Positions 24,062-36,051 of a stretch of DNA of 64,000 nt are shown piece after piece. The stretch lies in assembly GCA_000507305.1 (NCBI GenBank), contig DF239154.1, positions 62,001 to 126,000 of the forward strand, given 5' to 3'. Origin of the DNA: Breviolum minutum Mf 1.05b.01 (Eukaryota > Sar > Dinophyceae > Suessiales > Symbiodiniaceae). The translations under genes and the position numbers were made by a program. A model generated the notes under the pieces. It saw nothing but the letters and a program-made list of their open reading frames with translations, had not been told where the DNA came from and made no database searches. Every line of letters begins with the position of its first letter. Position 1 is the first letter of the stretch.

Positions 24062-24759
24062 ATTTTTAAAAGGAAATGAATCATCTTCCAAACCATCGGA
24101 TTTTCCACAAATGTTTATCCTTGCTTCTTTTCAGGGGGCCGGTTTCACTTCTGGGGCTCTGACCATTTGGAAGTATAGCTGGCAGCATGCCAACAATGAG
24201 GCACCTATTGAATATCGACCACAATGTGATGACTGTAAACAAACCCACTGATTACCCAAAAATGCACAAATATCTTCTGAAAATGCACCCAAATAAAAAC
24301 ACAACATGAATAATCCGTATCAACTAAAGAACTTATATCTAAAGCACTTGGAAACAAAAAAACAACAAAAAAAACATTAATGACATATTTTTTGGGGTGG
24401 TGATTTTTCCATGCAGAAACCCCCACGAACGCCGAACGCCTCCATGAGTGTAGGCGGATCCAAAGGCCTCCAAGGTTCGTTTGTGAAAGGAGGTTTTTGG
24501 TGATTCAAACCCCAAATTTGTTGGTGAAAAAACCCATTTCAAATGGTGAATTAATGGCCAGTTACAGTTGATTCCTATGTTAATGTTGGTGATATAGTTG
24601 TAGATTTTAGATGTTTGATTTCTTTTTATGAAGCCCGCCACTTAAGCACAATAAAGTATTGGTGAACCTCCAAGTCACCCTTTAAATGAAACAACGGAGA
24701 ATAAGATTCAACTTTTTCAGAAAGTCTGGAAGTTTGACTCCACATTTTCAAACTGCAAC

Positions 24760-25149
24760 TCACAACGAAAATGGCGAAAATGCTTTGCAGCTGCTTTGAA
24801 TGCTCAAAATCCAAAGGGGATCCATGTATCCCAAATGGTTCGGGAAATTCGTTGGATCCCCCTTAGCTTTGGCACATCCCAATGTACGGGTGAAACACCG
24901 AGCCCAAAAGCTTGTAGTTTTGTTTGTTTTCTTCATGACCTTTTGGCCTCCTGAACAATGATAAATTTGGCGGTTCCCTAAATAGCATTCCAATGGTGAT
25001 GTCATAGATATGCATAGATCATTGATAGTCATGGCCTGTGTGGCATGTTTTGGCTTTTGCACATTGAGATGTCCTTTCACGCCAATCATTGGACGCGAGC
25101 TATGCGGAGCGTGGACCCACTCAAGAATTTCATCGATTCGTGCCTCCAA
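24760..25149 (-). CDS. unidentified minus-strand exon candidate
   Basis: A 129-codon open frame begins EARIDEILEWVHAPHSSRP and continues through HLNVQKPKHATQAMTINDL to PTNFPNHLGYMDPLWILS. Length without stops in AT-rich sequence supports coding for part of it. It lies downstream of the last transporter exon on the same strand but shows no transmembrane character. Confidence 0.4.
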   Translation of the reverse strand: MEARIDEILEWVHAPHSSRPMIGVKGHLNVQKPKHATQAMTINDLCISMTSPLECYLGNRQIYHCSGGQKVMKKTNKTTSFWARCFTRTLGCAKAKGDPTNFPNHLGYMDPLWILSIQSSCKAFSPFSL

Positions 25150-25819
25150 ACCACGACACGATCAAGGCCATGAGTCAATGCCAAGGGAAAAGAAGTGAAG
25201 AATTGTAACCTAAAAATGATCGGACAAATAACAAATACATATCATCATATCAAACTAATAAGGAGTACTTTTGTCAATCATCTAAATGATAGACATGTTG
25301 TCTTGCTATTTTCTCTGAAAATATCTAGGTATCCGCAAAATCCGTAAAAGCAACAAACTTAGTCAAACTCATCCACTCCAAAGGTACTTCAATAGCTGAT
25401 CAAAAAACGCGGCAAAAATCATGGAAAAAACTCATGATTTTCTGGCTGGTGGTTTCAACCCATCTGAACACCCAAAAAATTATGGAAATTATTCTAAACA
25501 CCCAAAAATCATGGAAAAAACATGGATAAAACTCATGATTCGTGTTGATTCTTTCTTGATTTTGTCCTCAAAATTGGGCCTTCAAAGTCTCACCCAGCTG
25601 CCTTGGTGTTGTGACATGGTGGGACATGACATGTGTTCTACCAACAAACAAAGAAAAACACCCAGAAAAAACATATCCCAAAAACTTCAAAGACGACCGG
25701 ACCCCCCCAAAAAAAAGAAAGAAAAACAAGTTTGCAACATCTTCTCAAAATCAGGATACAGGATACATTTCTTTCAAAACCAAAGGAATCCACCACCTCT
25801 CTTCCAAAACCGGTGGCAC

Positions 25820-28800
25820 CGAGGAACAGCGATCAGAATGATGGCCCCAGCAAAGAGAATACACACCACAGGGACCAATCCCCAAACTTTCTCTGAAGTG
25901 CCTGCAAACTCCTGCAGGTTGTGGTTTCACCACTTCAAAGAAAAAACATGTCCATGTTTGTTGAAATAGCCGATAGCTTCTGATAATCTGATAGTGTAGG
26001 AATAGTATAGTATAGGAATACTATATATGCATGCTTGATACTATATAGCTTACAATTGACATATACTTGCATTCTTTTATCCTATGTTTGGGAATAATCA
26101 TCATCTGCAACCATCTTGAAATGTTGACACCTTGCGGACGGTGCTGGAATCTTGTGCTTGTACCATCTGATTTTGAAAAAACAACGTTGTGAATGATGCC
26201 TTTCCAGCAAAAAATGGCCAGCATTTAGCAATTTAAGTCGCATTTGTTTCTCTTTCTGAGTCGGGTGTCAACCTGGCAACACCACACCTTGAAGAAGAAG
26301 GTGCCCCAAAGAATGCCCACAAGAGGGGCTGATTGACCGATGCAGTATGAGACCGTCAGATCTTGGTTGCACAGGATGAACAAACCATGCCCAGCACGAT
26401 TTCATGGTTGAAACTATCGCGCAACATTTAAGATCTACTTTGACATCATGGAATACTTGCACCATCTGCACCACACACACACATCCATAATAGTATCATA
26501 TCTATACATGCGTATATGTCATCCTATGAAATGATGGATACTTGATGACACGTTGTTTCTGCATGCTCCCTTCAAAACTGCCAAGTGGCTCATGGACTTA
26601 TTGCCCAAATTGAAAAAGAAGAAACCCATGCCTCGGGGAAAATTGAAAAACAAAAACAGCCAATCTCTTTGGATTCCTGTCATCAGATGTCAAGAGTTTG
26701 CCCCGTTGGTATGGCAAGTCGATGATATTCGGACCTATTTGCATTCGTTTGCACAAAGAATCACTGCAATACAGGTGGAGTGATATTCTTTGGTAAACAT
26801 ATGCTGAAAAAGAAAGACATGAAATCTGAAAGCATGTGAAAGTAAATGAAAATGCCAGTGCTTCCAAGGGTGCAAAGAATGAAGCCTCCGAGGATAGCCA
26901 AGAGATGTTGTCTTCGCTCTACATGACGATAGCCCCTGAAACGAGAAGACAGAGTATGGCAGGGCAAGCTCAACATGGCAACCTGGTAGTGCATCTAGAC
27001 CAACGAATTTCAAAGAAAATCATTGGAATCGTATGGATTTGTGGATGTGTACCCTCTTGCGGATGGTTTTCATAGGGATCCCAAATGATCGTATGACAGG
27101 GCCTGATGTTTCATCTGTCATAATCAACAAAATCATCCTATCCATTCCTATCCCATAATCATGATTCAGAAAATGCCAGGCCTTTTGAACCCCGGAAACG
27201 GAACTTCACTGCGACTTTCTAAATGGCAATTTGCATGGCAACTTCCATCCAAAGCTCACCTGAAAACACGTGCAATTTGTGAGGATTCACCACCCTCAAT
27301 GGGAAAGCTGGTGATGATGGGCAGTACAACCTCAGTTAAGTCAATGATGGGAAGTCATCCATTCAGTTGTGATTCATGAACGCAATGTGATTTGATGTAC
27401 CCTCCCCCAAACAAAAACTAGCACCTGAAGATGGATAGGTATGAAGATAAAATGTCCTTTTGGGAATGTCTATTGTCAGGCGGTATTTTAGTTTTAGGGA
27501 GGGCAATCTGTACATCTTTGGTCATGCAATTTGCTGGGCTGCTTTTTCTCCTTTTTGGAGACACAGCCAATGTACTTTCGCCCAAGCAACTAGCGAACTG
27601 ATGAAGACACCCACGGAGAAGTGCTCAGTTGATCACAGGCAGAATGAGTGCAAAACGACCAGTTTCAACATATCTGCAGATCTGACTGCATTGCAACCAT
27701 GTTGCGAATTGGTTGGCATAGGGTGACAAAAGGCAAGGCTTGGATGTTGCTTTCCTGATTTCAACTTTTTGCAACTGCAGGTGTTCCATGATCAAATAGA
27801 TTTATGAATTAAACATCAAATTTAGACTAGTTGGTGGTTGAACCTACCCATTTAGAAAAATATGCTCGTCAAATTGGATCAATTTCCTCCGGGATGAAAT
27901 CAACAAAAATGCGAAACGGAGAATTGGATACTGCGGAAGTCTGAGCCCCACACCCAACGCCAATGTTGGAGAAGCCCAAAAGAAGACCACCCAAAATGCA
28001 AACGACCAATTTCCTACAAAAAACGATGAAAACTCAGATGGTCTTAATGCGAGTTATACAGATAAGACCATTTCATCTTGCTTGCAGATTCTGCTTTTAT
28101 TCTGTTTAAATTCGTTTTCTAGAAGTCTTGGAAACAACGGAAGATGTTCAGCACAACATGACAGTCACAGAAATCGTCGTCCTCATCAATCCAGGCGCTG
28201 GGGCCGCTTTGGCTGGAACCTGATGCATGCTTTAGTAGCATCAAAATCGTAGCTTTGAATCATCTTGAAACGTCAAACATATAAAGATGGCAAAGGTTAG
28301 CCTCCCTGCAACTAACATATAGCCACTGAAAAATCAATGGTTGGAAGATGAATTTCCTTTTGGGATGCTATCTTACTTTTGGGGATGGTACCTCCAATTT
28401 TACACCACCAAACCTTCTGGAACCCAACCTCCACGTCGATCTGGTCAGGGCCACTCTCTGCGTTGCCACTGGTCTCACCACTCTGGCAATGCATTCAAAA
28501 CAGGGACGTCAAACGTCGAACACAAGCAGAGTTGCAGTGGTTAGCAGCAGATGTCCAAAGAATGTGACTTAAATGACTAGCTCACTTATACACGTAATTA
28601 TGTATATATATATATTATACATATATAGAGAGAGAGAGATGTACATATCATATTAAGGTATATAATTAATGCATACAAATAACTCAACACCCGATTTCTG
28701 TGTCCCGTTTCGGCTTCGGCAACCCCGGCAGCTTCCACCTCTGCCTCGGAGGACTCGTCGGAGCCCGAAGTCCCGGAGCCCTGACGCCGAAACTCCACCT

Positions 28801-30933
28801 GCGTTGCCGAGGGGAGTTTCACCCCCAATAAACCACGACGATGGTGGAGTGTGATGATTAGAAACAAAATGACCTTGTGAATTACTCGCAGAAATATCGG
28901 AAATATAGTGTTATATTGTTATCTGTTATTGTATTTATATGTAATTACTTGTTTTTTTGTTGGGATGGATAGAAGGTTGTTTGGATGGAGTTTTTGTCTT
29001 CAAAGAGATTCTGATTGCAAAGAAGAGCTGATATGATGAAAGTAACACACTTATTTGAGAATTGAAGGGAAAACAACACCTCAAAACAACTAAGTCAATT
29101 CAATTTTTGTTTCAGGCCTCTCTTTCCTTGCGATAAGAAAGGAAGCCAACGGTACAAATGCCCATCAGCGCCACAATGACACCTAGCAAAAAGTGCTCCG
29201 ACCAAAGCTCTATGTCAAATCATCGAGGATTTTCTCGTGTCATTACTCTGACCTCACGGAAATTTGAGATGTACTATTTTTTGGCGTGTGCTCAAATTTC
29301 ATGTAATCCTCATCAAATTCACACAACTGGCCTGGAACAAGGAAAGTCAATTCGCTCTTTGGATCCTGTCGAGGTTATTGGAATTCAGGAATGCCACTGA
29401 TGATGCTTGAAAAGATGTGACCAGAAATGTCGCAAATTGCGATTCTTCAAATGTATGGTCGCCATCTGTCATCATGTCCAACAATCCCACATGTTTTTCT
29501 TTCATTCGGTGCAACTGTCACCAGCTGTCCTGCACATAGGCAACAATGGCACCAGTGACCATACCCAATCCAACGCAGAGAGGAAAACCAATGGCATTTC
29601 CCATCATGCTGATACCTCGTGGAAACATATGGAAACTCCCAGAAGTGAAATTGATATCTCTTTCCTGAAAGAACTCCCAAATCATAATGACTCAACAGCA
29701 TGAATTCTATAAAGAAACCAAATTGAGCCACCACAAAAAAAGATCCTGGAATTCAATTTAACCTAGTCAACGTATATCTTGCTGTTTGACTATTTGAACC
29801 CTTCACGAAAGGAAGTTTCTTCCCTTGAAAACAAATTTCATCTTGGAGTTCCCAGAATCCCCTCGTTCTGCGCTGTCCCGGTTGCCTTTGCAAAGCAAGA
29901 TGTTTGCGAGATTCCAAACGACCCCACCAAGCATCCCCCAAATGTAACCTTAGCACCCAACTCACACCATCGTTTCGGTTGGTTTTAGCTTCACATCTTA
30001 TACGGCTGGCTGTTTTGACATCATGAGTAGCCTGAGAATCGCAGATCCGAGCAGCATTCAACTGGGTGTCCAGTGCCTGCCGGAACTCCAAAGTTACAAG
30101 TTGTTTACAATTATATTCAACACTGCTTTCTCTTCAAACAACCTGTTTTTGAACTATCCAAGAATATCCCAAGTCCGAAATCATCTAAAATCATGCAAAA
30201 AAAGAGATCCAACTTGATCCAACCCATAACTTCCAATTTTTTCCAGATGTTGTTCTCCCCCCTTTAACAAAACCAGTAACAACATTGGCGTCCCAACATA
30301 CCGGTCCATGTTTTTTTTGTTTGCATCCGCTCACCTGAGATCTCTTCGAGGAAAGGCGTGTGAAAATCATAGTGTTCACCACCAGATCCCAAGGAGCCAC
30401 CAAGTAGACCAACAAGAAAACCAGTGACTAAGAAGGACATGGTGAAGTTCGAATAATACAACCTGGGAGCGATTTTTTCACACACTTTCGATGATGGAGA
30501 ATTTTGTTCATGGGGTAAATATATCTTGGAATTGAAATATCCAAGCAATCATCAAACTTGATGTAGTTTTGATATCCAAGTCCTTTGTCTGAGCTAAGGA
30601 GCTGAAAGGGCATTCCTTCCGCCTGGAATGACCAACTGCTAAAACGGTCGCCAAAAAACGTGTGTAGAGGGATGGTATTTAATATATGTCAATATCATGA
30701 AAAATCGTTTGTAGAATTCATGTATTTAATATATGTGAATTATCATAAGTACATGCCAACTGTAAAAATATCATGAAAGAGATTTCTTCAGCTATTTTTT
30801 TTTGGCACATGAAACTGTCTTTTGGATCCCTCAGCGCCTTGCTGGTAGCGAGGACCAAAGTCACGCTCCAAGAGCCCCAACAAACCAAGGCACCCAAGGC
30901 CATTACAACACCCAAGGAGTAGTTCGTAGGTAC
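25820..30933 (-). CDS. TMEM144/ureide-permease-like membrane transporter (DMT superfamily), multi-exon
   Basis: Exons were read in minus-strand order. 30933-30809: LGVVMALGALVCWGSWSV. 30462-30335: MSFLVTGFLVGLLGGSLGSG. 29948-29886: GMLGGVVWNLANILLCK. 29615 to about 29520: GNAIGFPLCVGLGMVTGAIV. About 29209-29118: HFLLGVIVALMGICTVGF. 28798-28691 and 28482-28414: an acidic cytoplasmic loop (SGSDESSEAEVEAAG; SGETSGNAESGPDQIDVEVG). About 28215-28150: a linker. About 28012-27887: KLVVCILGGLLLGFSNIGVG. About 27612-27520: HFSVGVFISSLVAWAK. 26935-26865: RRQHLLAILGGFILCTLG. 26631 to about 26585: MGFFFFNLGNKSM. 26361-26288: LTVSYCIGQSAPLVGILWGT. 25892-25820: GLVPVVCILFAGAIILIAV. Several junctions keep phase (for example GAAGAGATCTCAG joined to GTTACATTTGG gives EEISGYIWG). 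The glycine-rich helices, a WNLAN-type motif, GIGL-like and SYxIGQxAPLV motifs match the ten-helix sugar/ureide transporter family of plasma or internal membranes. Substrate is unknown. At least one exon near 27.2 kb and one near 26.0 kb are unresolved. Confidence 0.75.
27398..27503. repeat. MITE-like element, family A, copy 2
   Basis: The right end on the minus strand reads CCCTCCCTAAAACTAAAATA and the left end reads CCCTCCCCCAAACAAAAACT, followed by GCACCTGAAGATGGATAGG. The centre has CCTTTTGGGA. Size (about 106 bp) and organisation match the other family A copies. It lies in an intron of the minus-strand transporter gene. Confidence 0.75.
27826..27893. repeat. dispersed repeat, copy 1
   Basis: The segment CTAGTTGGTGGTTGAACC followed by ACCCATTTAGAAAAATATGC and TCGTCAAATTGGATC matches 40610-40684 over about 65-70 bp with indels. 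It overlaps the donor side of a transporter exon, so part may be transcribed as intron. Confidence 0.55.
28300..28390. repeat. MITE-like element, family A, copy 3 (right end deleted)
   Basis: The left end CCTCCCTGCAACTAACATAT is followed by a CACTGAAAAATCAATGGTTGG block and CCTTTTGGGA, as in the other family A elements. The right inverted repeat is shortened: the minus-strand end reads ACCATCCCCAAAAGTAAGAT and lacks the CACCTGAAAAT block. It sits 24 bp from a predicted exon of the transporter gene. Confidence 0.65.
28601..28642. repeat. TA and GA microsatellite
   Basis: TATATATATATATTATACAT followed by (AG)n, within an intron of the transporter gene. Confidence 0.85.
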
Positions 30934-30999
30934 CTGAAAAGAAAGTGTATCATCATGTATGGAGCATTTTGTGTATACTCTATGACTATTATTTTCTTG

Positions 31000-32800
31000 T
31001 GTATATGCACATATATGTATGCATGTTATAGTTCTATGTTGGATTTTGTTAGTCAGTCATCTGGACTCATCTCCTTTCAAGTTGCTCATGACTCATACAG
31101 TGTCATACAGCTCAATCCAACGCAAAAGCATCCACGAGCTGCGCAGAATGTGTTTGATTTGAGTCCAACATCGAACATCTGGATACTCTTCATGCCAACA
31201 ATTCCCATGTAAAATCCAGACCTGCATATCCCAGACTCTGAATTCTTCCAAGAGACGAACATTTTCAAAAGAGCAGCCACACAACTTCTGCAACAAAAAA
31301 AGCTAGGCGCGTGGCACTATGCAAACCGGATGTTGTTTTCTAGTTAAGATCCAATAGCTGCTTGGGAAACTGCCAAGGAGGCCTTTGATCTATTTGACAT
31401 TTGATGTGCTAGCCACAAGAGTTCAGAGGAACATGAACCAGGTTTCTACATCTAAGGTTATATAAACAAGATGCTGCAATAATGTCGGATGGCGTGTGAT
31501 ACACCATGATCTTCAACTATATAGATCATTTACTATAAAGGTATTTTGACTTTAACATGCATCAAATATCATCAAATACCATTTGCATCACTCCCTTTAC
31601 TTGACAGCAACCTGAAGTCGTTCTGCAACTGTCGGCCATACACTCGGAGGCAAAACAGCTGCGAACACAAAGACACGCCTGTGGCCTGTCTCTTGGGAAT
31701 AGAAGTGAAAACTGCAAGAGATGTATGGCCATGTCTGACCAAATATGACCATCCTTATTCCCTAAATCAATGATGTTCAAATATTCATGACAGAAAACAA
31801 GAATAAAAAATGAAAAAACGTATGACCGTTCATGAACATCCTTGCCTTTCAAAATTACTACACTTTTGACCAGTTGGGCCATTGCATTTGGCAAAGAATC
31901 TGGGCAATCCTCACCGTGGTGGTGCACCGCGACGGACAGGAAGAGGAGCTGCCACCATGGTGCGGCTGGAGACACCTCAGATTTTCCAATCTACACAATC
32001 CTAACAGGGACGACTTGGTGTGACTTGCAAAAAACAAAAATGATTCTCAAGGCAGAAAATTTATGGACCAAAATATCTTTGTAAAGAATCCCCAGTGAGA
32101 TCTGACACCTTTGAGGCAACAAAAATCTGACGAGTGAAGCTTTGATCTGACATCGTTGCCGGATGGAATTGCTTAAAGCCGCACATCAAATTGCCTTCAA
32201 GCTACCGCTTGGCGCCCTTGAAGGTTCACTTGTTACGGCAGCCTCATGCAGTAAATCCGGACAAGAAACTTGCTGGCATCTTTAATATTCCTTTGAAACG
32301 AATGGATCATAATCTTCCGATGCCTCACATTTAAAAAGGAATACCTCTACCAGTACACCCAAAAATTTCTGCAGCTTTCGATGCTATTTCCAACTCATCA
32401 TTGGCCTCAGCTCTCTAATAAAAGTCCATCCCTTCTTCTTCAGCTTGACCAAAGCTGCCTGAATCTCTTGGATCTCTGTTTGCAGATCTTCTGCTACTCG
32501 TGCCTTGCCAAACAAAAAGTCTATCACCAAAGTCACGGTCAAATTATCACATCTCTGAATGAATTGTAATGATAATCTATCTTAGTTTACTAAGCTTCAA
32601 CACATTTGATGATAATTGATAATTCAACCTCTTGAATTCTTGAAATCAAAAAAACAACCTTGAAATTCTTCGAAAAATTCAGGATGCTCCAAATTCTGGT
32701 CATAAAAAGATCATCATTCATGATTCATCAAAACTCTCTAAGCTCCCCAGACTCTGCAAACACAACTTGTTTCAAACAAAAACCAAACAACTTGTGTAGG
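31000..32800. other. no convincing gene
   Basis: Open frames overlap on both strands near 31.84-31.98 kb (minus: AVHHHGEDCPDSLPNAMAQL; plus: HCIWQRIWAILTVVVHRDGQ) and cannot be resolved. The rest is AT-rich and stop-rich. Confidence 0.4.
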
Positions 32801-32801
32801 C

Positions 32802-32884
32802 AAATGGAGGTTTTCCATTATAAGGGTTTTCCATTATAAACCATCCATTTTGGGGTACCACTATTTTTGGAAACACCCAAATGG
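32802..32884. repeat. miniature inverted-repeat element, family B, copy 2
   Basis: Read on the minus strand this begins GGGTGTTTCCAAAAATAGTG and continues CCAAAATGGATGGTTTATAA, matching the first 80 bp of the copy at 8553-8677 with small indels. It lacks the distal terminus, so it is truncated or diverged. It sits in a stretch with no convincing exon. Confidence 0.7.
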
Positions 32885-33732
32885 AGAAACAAAACATATC
32901 GGCACCTGGATCATCACCATCGAAGAACAAATGGAATCTCGTTGACTTGTACCAGAACCTGCTTGACGGTCACGCCGCTCCGCCAAAGCCTGGAATTCAA
33001 ACTTGGAAAGGCCATGATTTTCGTTAAATAAGACTTTTAGGAACAAAAATGTTCAACACAAAAACTTCCAAACAATCCAAACAAAGGATCTTCATTGCTA
33101 TGAAGTTCTTCCCTGCCTTCATCATCAAAAGGTCGGCAGAGTTCCAAGCCTCGGCAAAACAAAAAACACATCTTTTCGTTGAATTTGTGGGGATTCCTGA
33201 CACGGAATTATGTACCGGAAACAAAAAAAACGGTGGAGATTTTCCAACATGAGATCTTTTCCCTTTTTTTCAACGGAAATGTTGATTGTTGATGAGATTT
33301 TTGTTGAGAGGAAAATCATGGAAAATCCGTTGCTTGCTGTCAAATCTGTCACACCCCTTTTACACATGTTGATTTGGGTCACCTGTGGGGTCGCAGCTTT
33401 GCCATCCTTCGGATGAGCTGAAAAAACCAGAATACATTTCACACGAGGAAGCCGTTTTGAACGACTCTTCATGTGCGCTTAGGCACACGGCCAATTGCTG
33501 ATTCTGCCATGCAAATGCAAAGCCCGTTTTTAGCTTTAGTTCATTATGCCAAATGCCTTTGAGATGACAAAGTAACATACAATAACTGGAACAACGACAG
33601 TGGTCTGAGATAATCTCAAAATTCACACTTCGATTTCTTAACACCACTGTAGTTCTCATTAGTTTCCTATTTGCTTCATATCAAAAAAGTGACCTCTGAA
33701 GTGAGATCTGAAATGAATCTTCGAGAACCGAT

Positions 33733-33943
33733 TCGTATACCTTGGGCCGACAGGAGACCCCAAAAAACACCAAGACTGCACGAATTGAGATATGGCAGGT
33801 GGCCTTTGCCAGAGGATCCATTAAGCCTTCAGCTGTATCACCACGGTAACCGTTGGGCAGCTTATCAGCTTCTCTCAGCAGGCCACATGGCCACCTTCAC
33901 CCAGTTGCCCATGGATGTCCCATGTCTCAATATGTTAACAGTA
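33733..33943 (+). CDS. plus-strand exon, unidentified
   Basis: The plus-strand frame encodes RIPWADRRPQKTPRLHELRY, GRWPLPEDPLSLQLYHHGNR and AAYQLLSAGHMATFTQLPMD, and ends at GTACGT, a good donor. A further plus-strand piece near 34045-34135 may follow. No family was recognised. It is opposite in strand to the flanking genes. Confidence 0.5.
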
Positions 33944-34599
33944 CGTCGTTCTGTTCAAGAAAACTTCGGATCCAAGATATGTTTTTTCCAACAAAAAACT
34001 GGTGTATCTTGGGGGCAGTCAGTGTTGAGTGTTTGATCTCAGGTTTCTCCAGTCGTCCAGCTGTCCAACCTTCGTACTTCAAGCATTGTTCTCGTTGGTT
34101 TCAGCCGGCACTGCAGTACCCACAACAACAGCAGTCCTGAAGCACATCTCACAGACTTAAGTGAGCAGAACCACAAACTGAGTCAAATAAACTGACATCG
34201 CAATGGAAAAAGAAACATGTCTATTTTCTACTCAGAGAAATATGTGATTTTCAATGGATATGTCACTCTGGCAGTTTGAAGAAAGGGTAGGACCCAAGCT
34301 TCAAAATCCCTAAAAATCAAATCGTGAATGTCAGTGGTTTCCAGCTACGCTTGGAAGCATCTGTGGATTTCGGATCTTGAACTCACAAAGTGGTATCATA
34401 GTGCCCAATAGATTGACAATCAAGAAAAACATCGAGTGGACTTAAGATGCAATGGCCTAAAAACCAATGATATTAGATTGAAATATTGATTGGTTGAGAT
34501 GCATCTGAGATGAAAATACATATATTTTTTTGGCCATGTCTTTTCATCAACCGCATCATATTTACCATGTTTGTTGGCCACTAGTGGTGTAGCTTCCTC

Positions 34600-34725
34600 A
34601 CAACAAAAGGTCCCACTGTCCCACTTTTACTTCAAGGCACACCACTGGCATGGTAGAACCGGCGTCCACCACGCTCACCACAGTGGCAGGCAATGTTGCA
34701 CCAGTTCGAACGACCATAAAGGAGA
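34600..34725 (-). CDS. possible 3'-terminal exon, unidentified
   Basis: The minus-strand frame encodes VVRTGATLPATVVSVVDAGS then MPVVCLEVKVGQWDLLL and a stop. Its tail (CTTGAAGTAAAAGTGGGACA) resembles a segment at 34130-34050 on the same strand (CTTGAAGTACGAAGGTTGGA), suggesting a local duplication. The plus strand is also open here, so strand choice is tentative. Confidence 0.35.
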
Positions 34726-36051
34726 TATTTGATCTGAGCTAATGAGATTTCAGTCAAAAAACTACATATTTCGATCCTCCCCCTTTTTTTGCAGGATTTG
34801 AAGTTTGAAAGAGATCATTTCTACAGATTCAACCTTTGGTTCTGATTTGCTTCAACTGATATCCTGAACTTGATCTTCTCACTGAGCGACTTTTTGTTGA
34901 TTGAATGGAGCTCAAAAGAAAAGTACAGACTTTTGGTATCGTGAAACAAAAACCATCAAAGTATTTCAATTCACAGAAATTCGTGAGCTCTTTTCCAAAA
35001 CCATGCTTCAACATTCCAGATTTTAGCATACCTTTGATTTCTTGTGTCTGAAATTCCTCCAAGAGACGGTCCCAGCTCCTGAAAACAAAGGAGCAAAACG
35101 CCACCAGAGAGTTAGATATTCTCCCAAGATACAGGGCGCGATGCCGACCCAAAATTTCAGTTTCTTCTGTCATTGTCCAGCGTTGGAATCAAAACACTGA
35201 GGGACACGAGAGAAATTGTAAGAGAAATTGGAACATAGAGTGCCAAGCTGCAATGTTGATTGCTACTAGTAGGTAGGATATAATCTGATACTATTTGATT
35301 GTCGTGAATTCCAGGCAGCTGCAGACACAAGGGATTCTATTCACAAAAAGCCTAGTAGGTACTGCCGGAAAATACAATATACATCAATGCTAGAAAGACA
35401 TTCCAAAAGGGAAATGCAACCATCAGAAACCAAGGCAATCTTCTGGTGAAAGAAGAGCCGCACACGATCAGGAGACAAAAAACAAGAGCCTTGCGCTAAC
35501 GGCGCTAAAGTGTTTAACACTTCAAGCATCTTCCATGTGGCACGGCGTTTGGCCATAGAGAGAGGGGATTGGCTTCAGACCAAACACAAGTTCCGGTTAC
35601 TCCACCCCACCCATTGGCATCGTCTGTCATGTGGGATCCAGTACATCTAGAATTCATAGATATAAACACAGATCCTACAAATAAAACACAGATCGCACCA
35701 AAGTGAAGACATTCACAAATGGTCACTCAGCTGCGTGTCCTGATTCAACTCCCACTGTGTGTGAGGGAACGAAGCGTTCCTCGAGCAGGCAGTCATGTTT
35801 CTCACAACAACTCCAAGGAGAAGTCCCAACTGAAATGAGGACTCATCATGACACTCGAACTTGGGGAAGGTGTATGTTGTAATCATCAACGAGCAGGATC
35901 CTTGCTGTCCAAGTAGCATATGGGCTACAAAATGAGTATAAGCAAATTGTCGTCGAGTTGAGATATTTCTCATCTGCCTCATCAACAGGTGGAGTTTTCT
36001 GCTGCCTGGACGAAAATTTCTCCCGGATCAGGTGACCCGCCTCCGGCCAGC

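Noticed and set aside
26553-26783. Plus-strand frame (SLWIPVIRCQEFAPLVWQVD) as a gene
   Set aside because: It overlaps minus-strand transporter exons whose phase and family motifs agree; probably a shadow frame.
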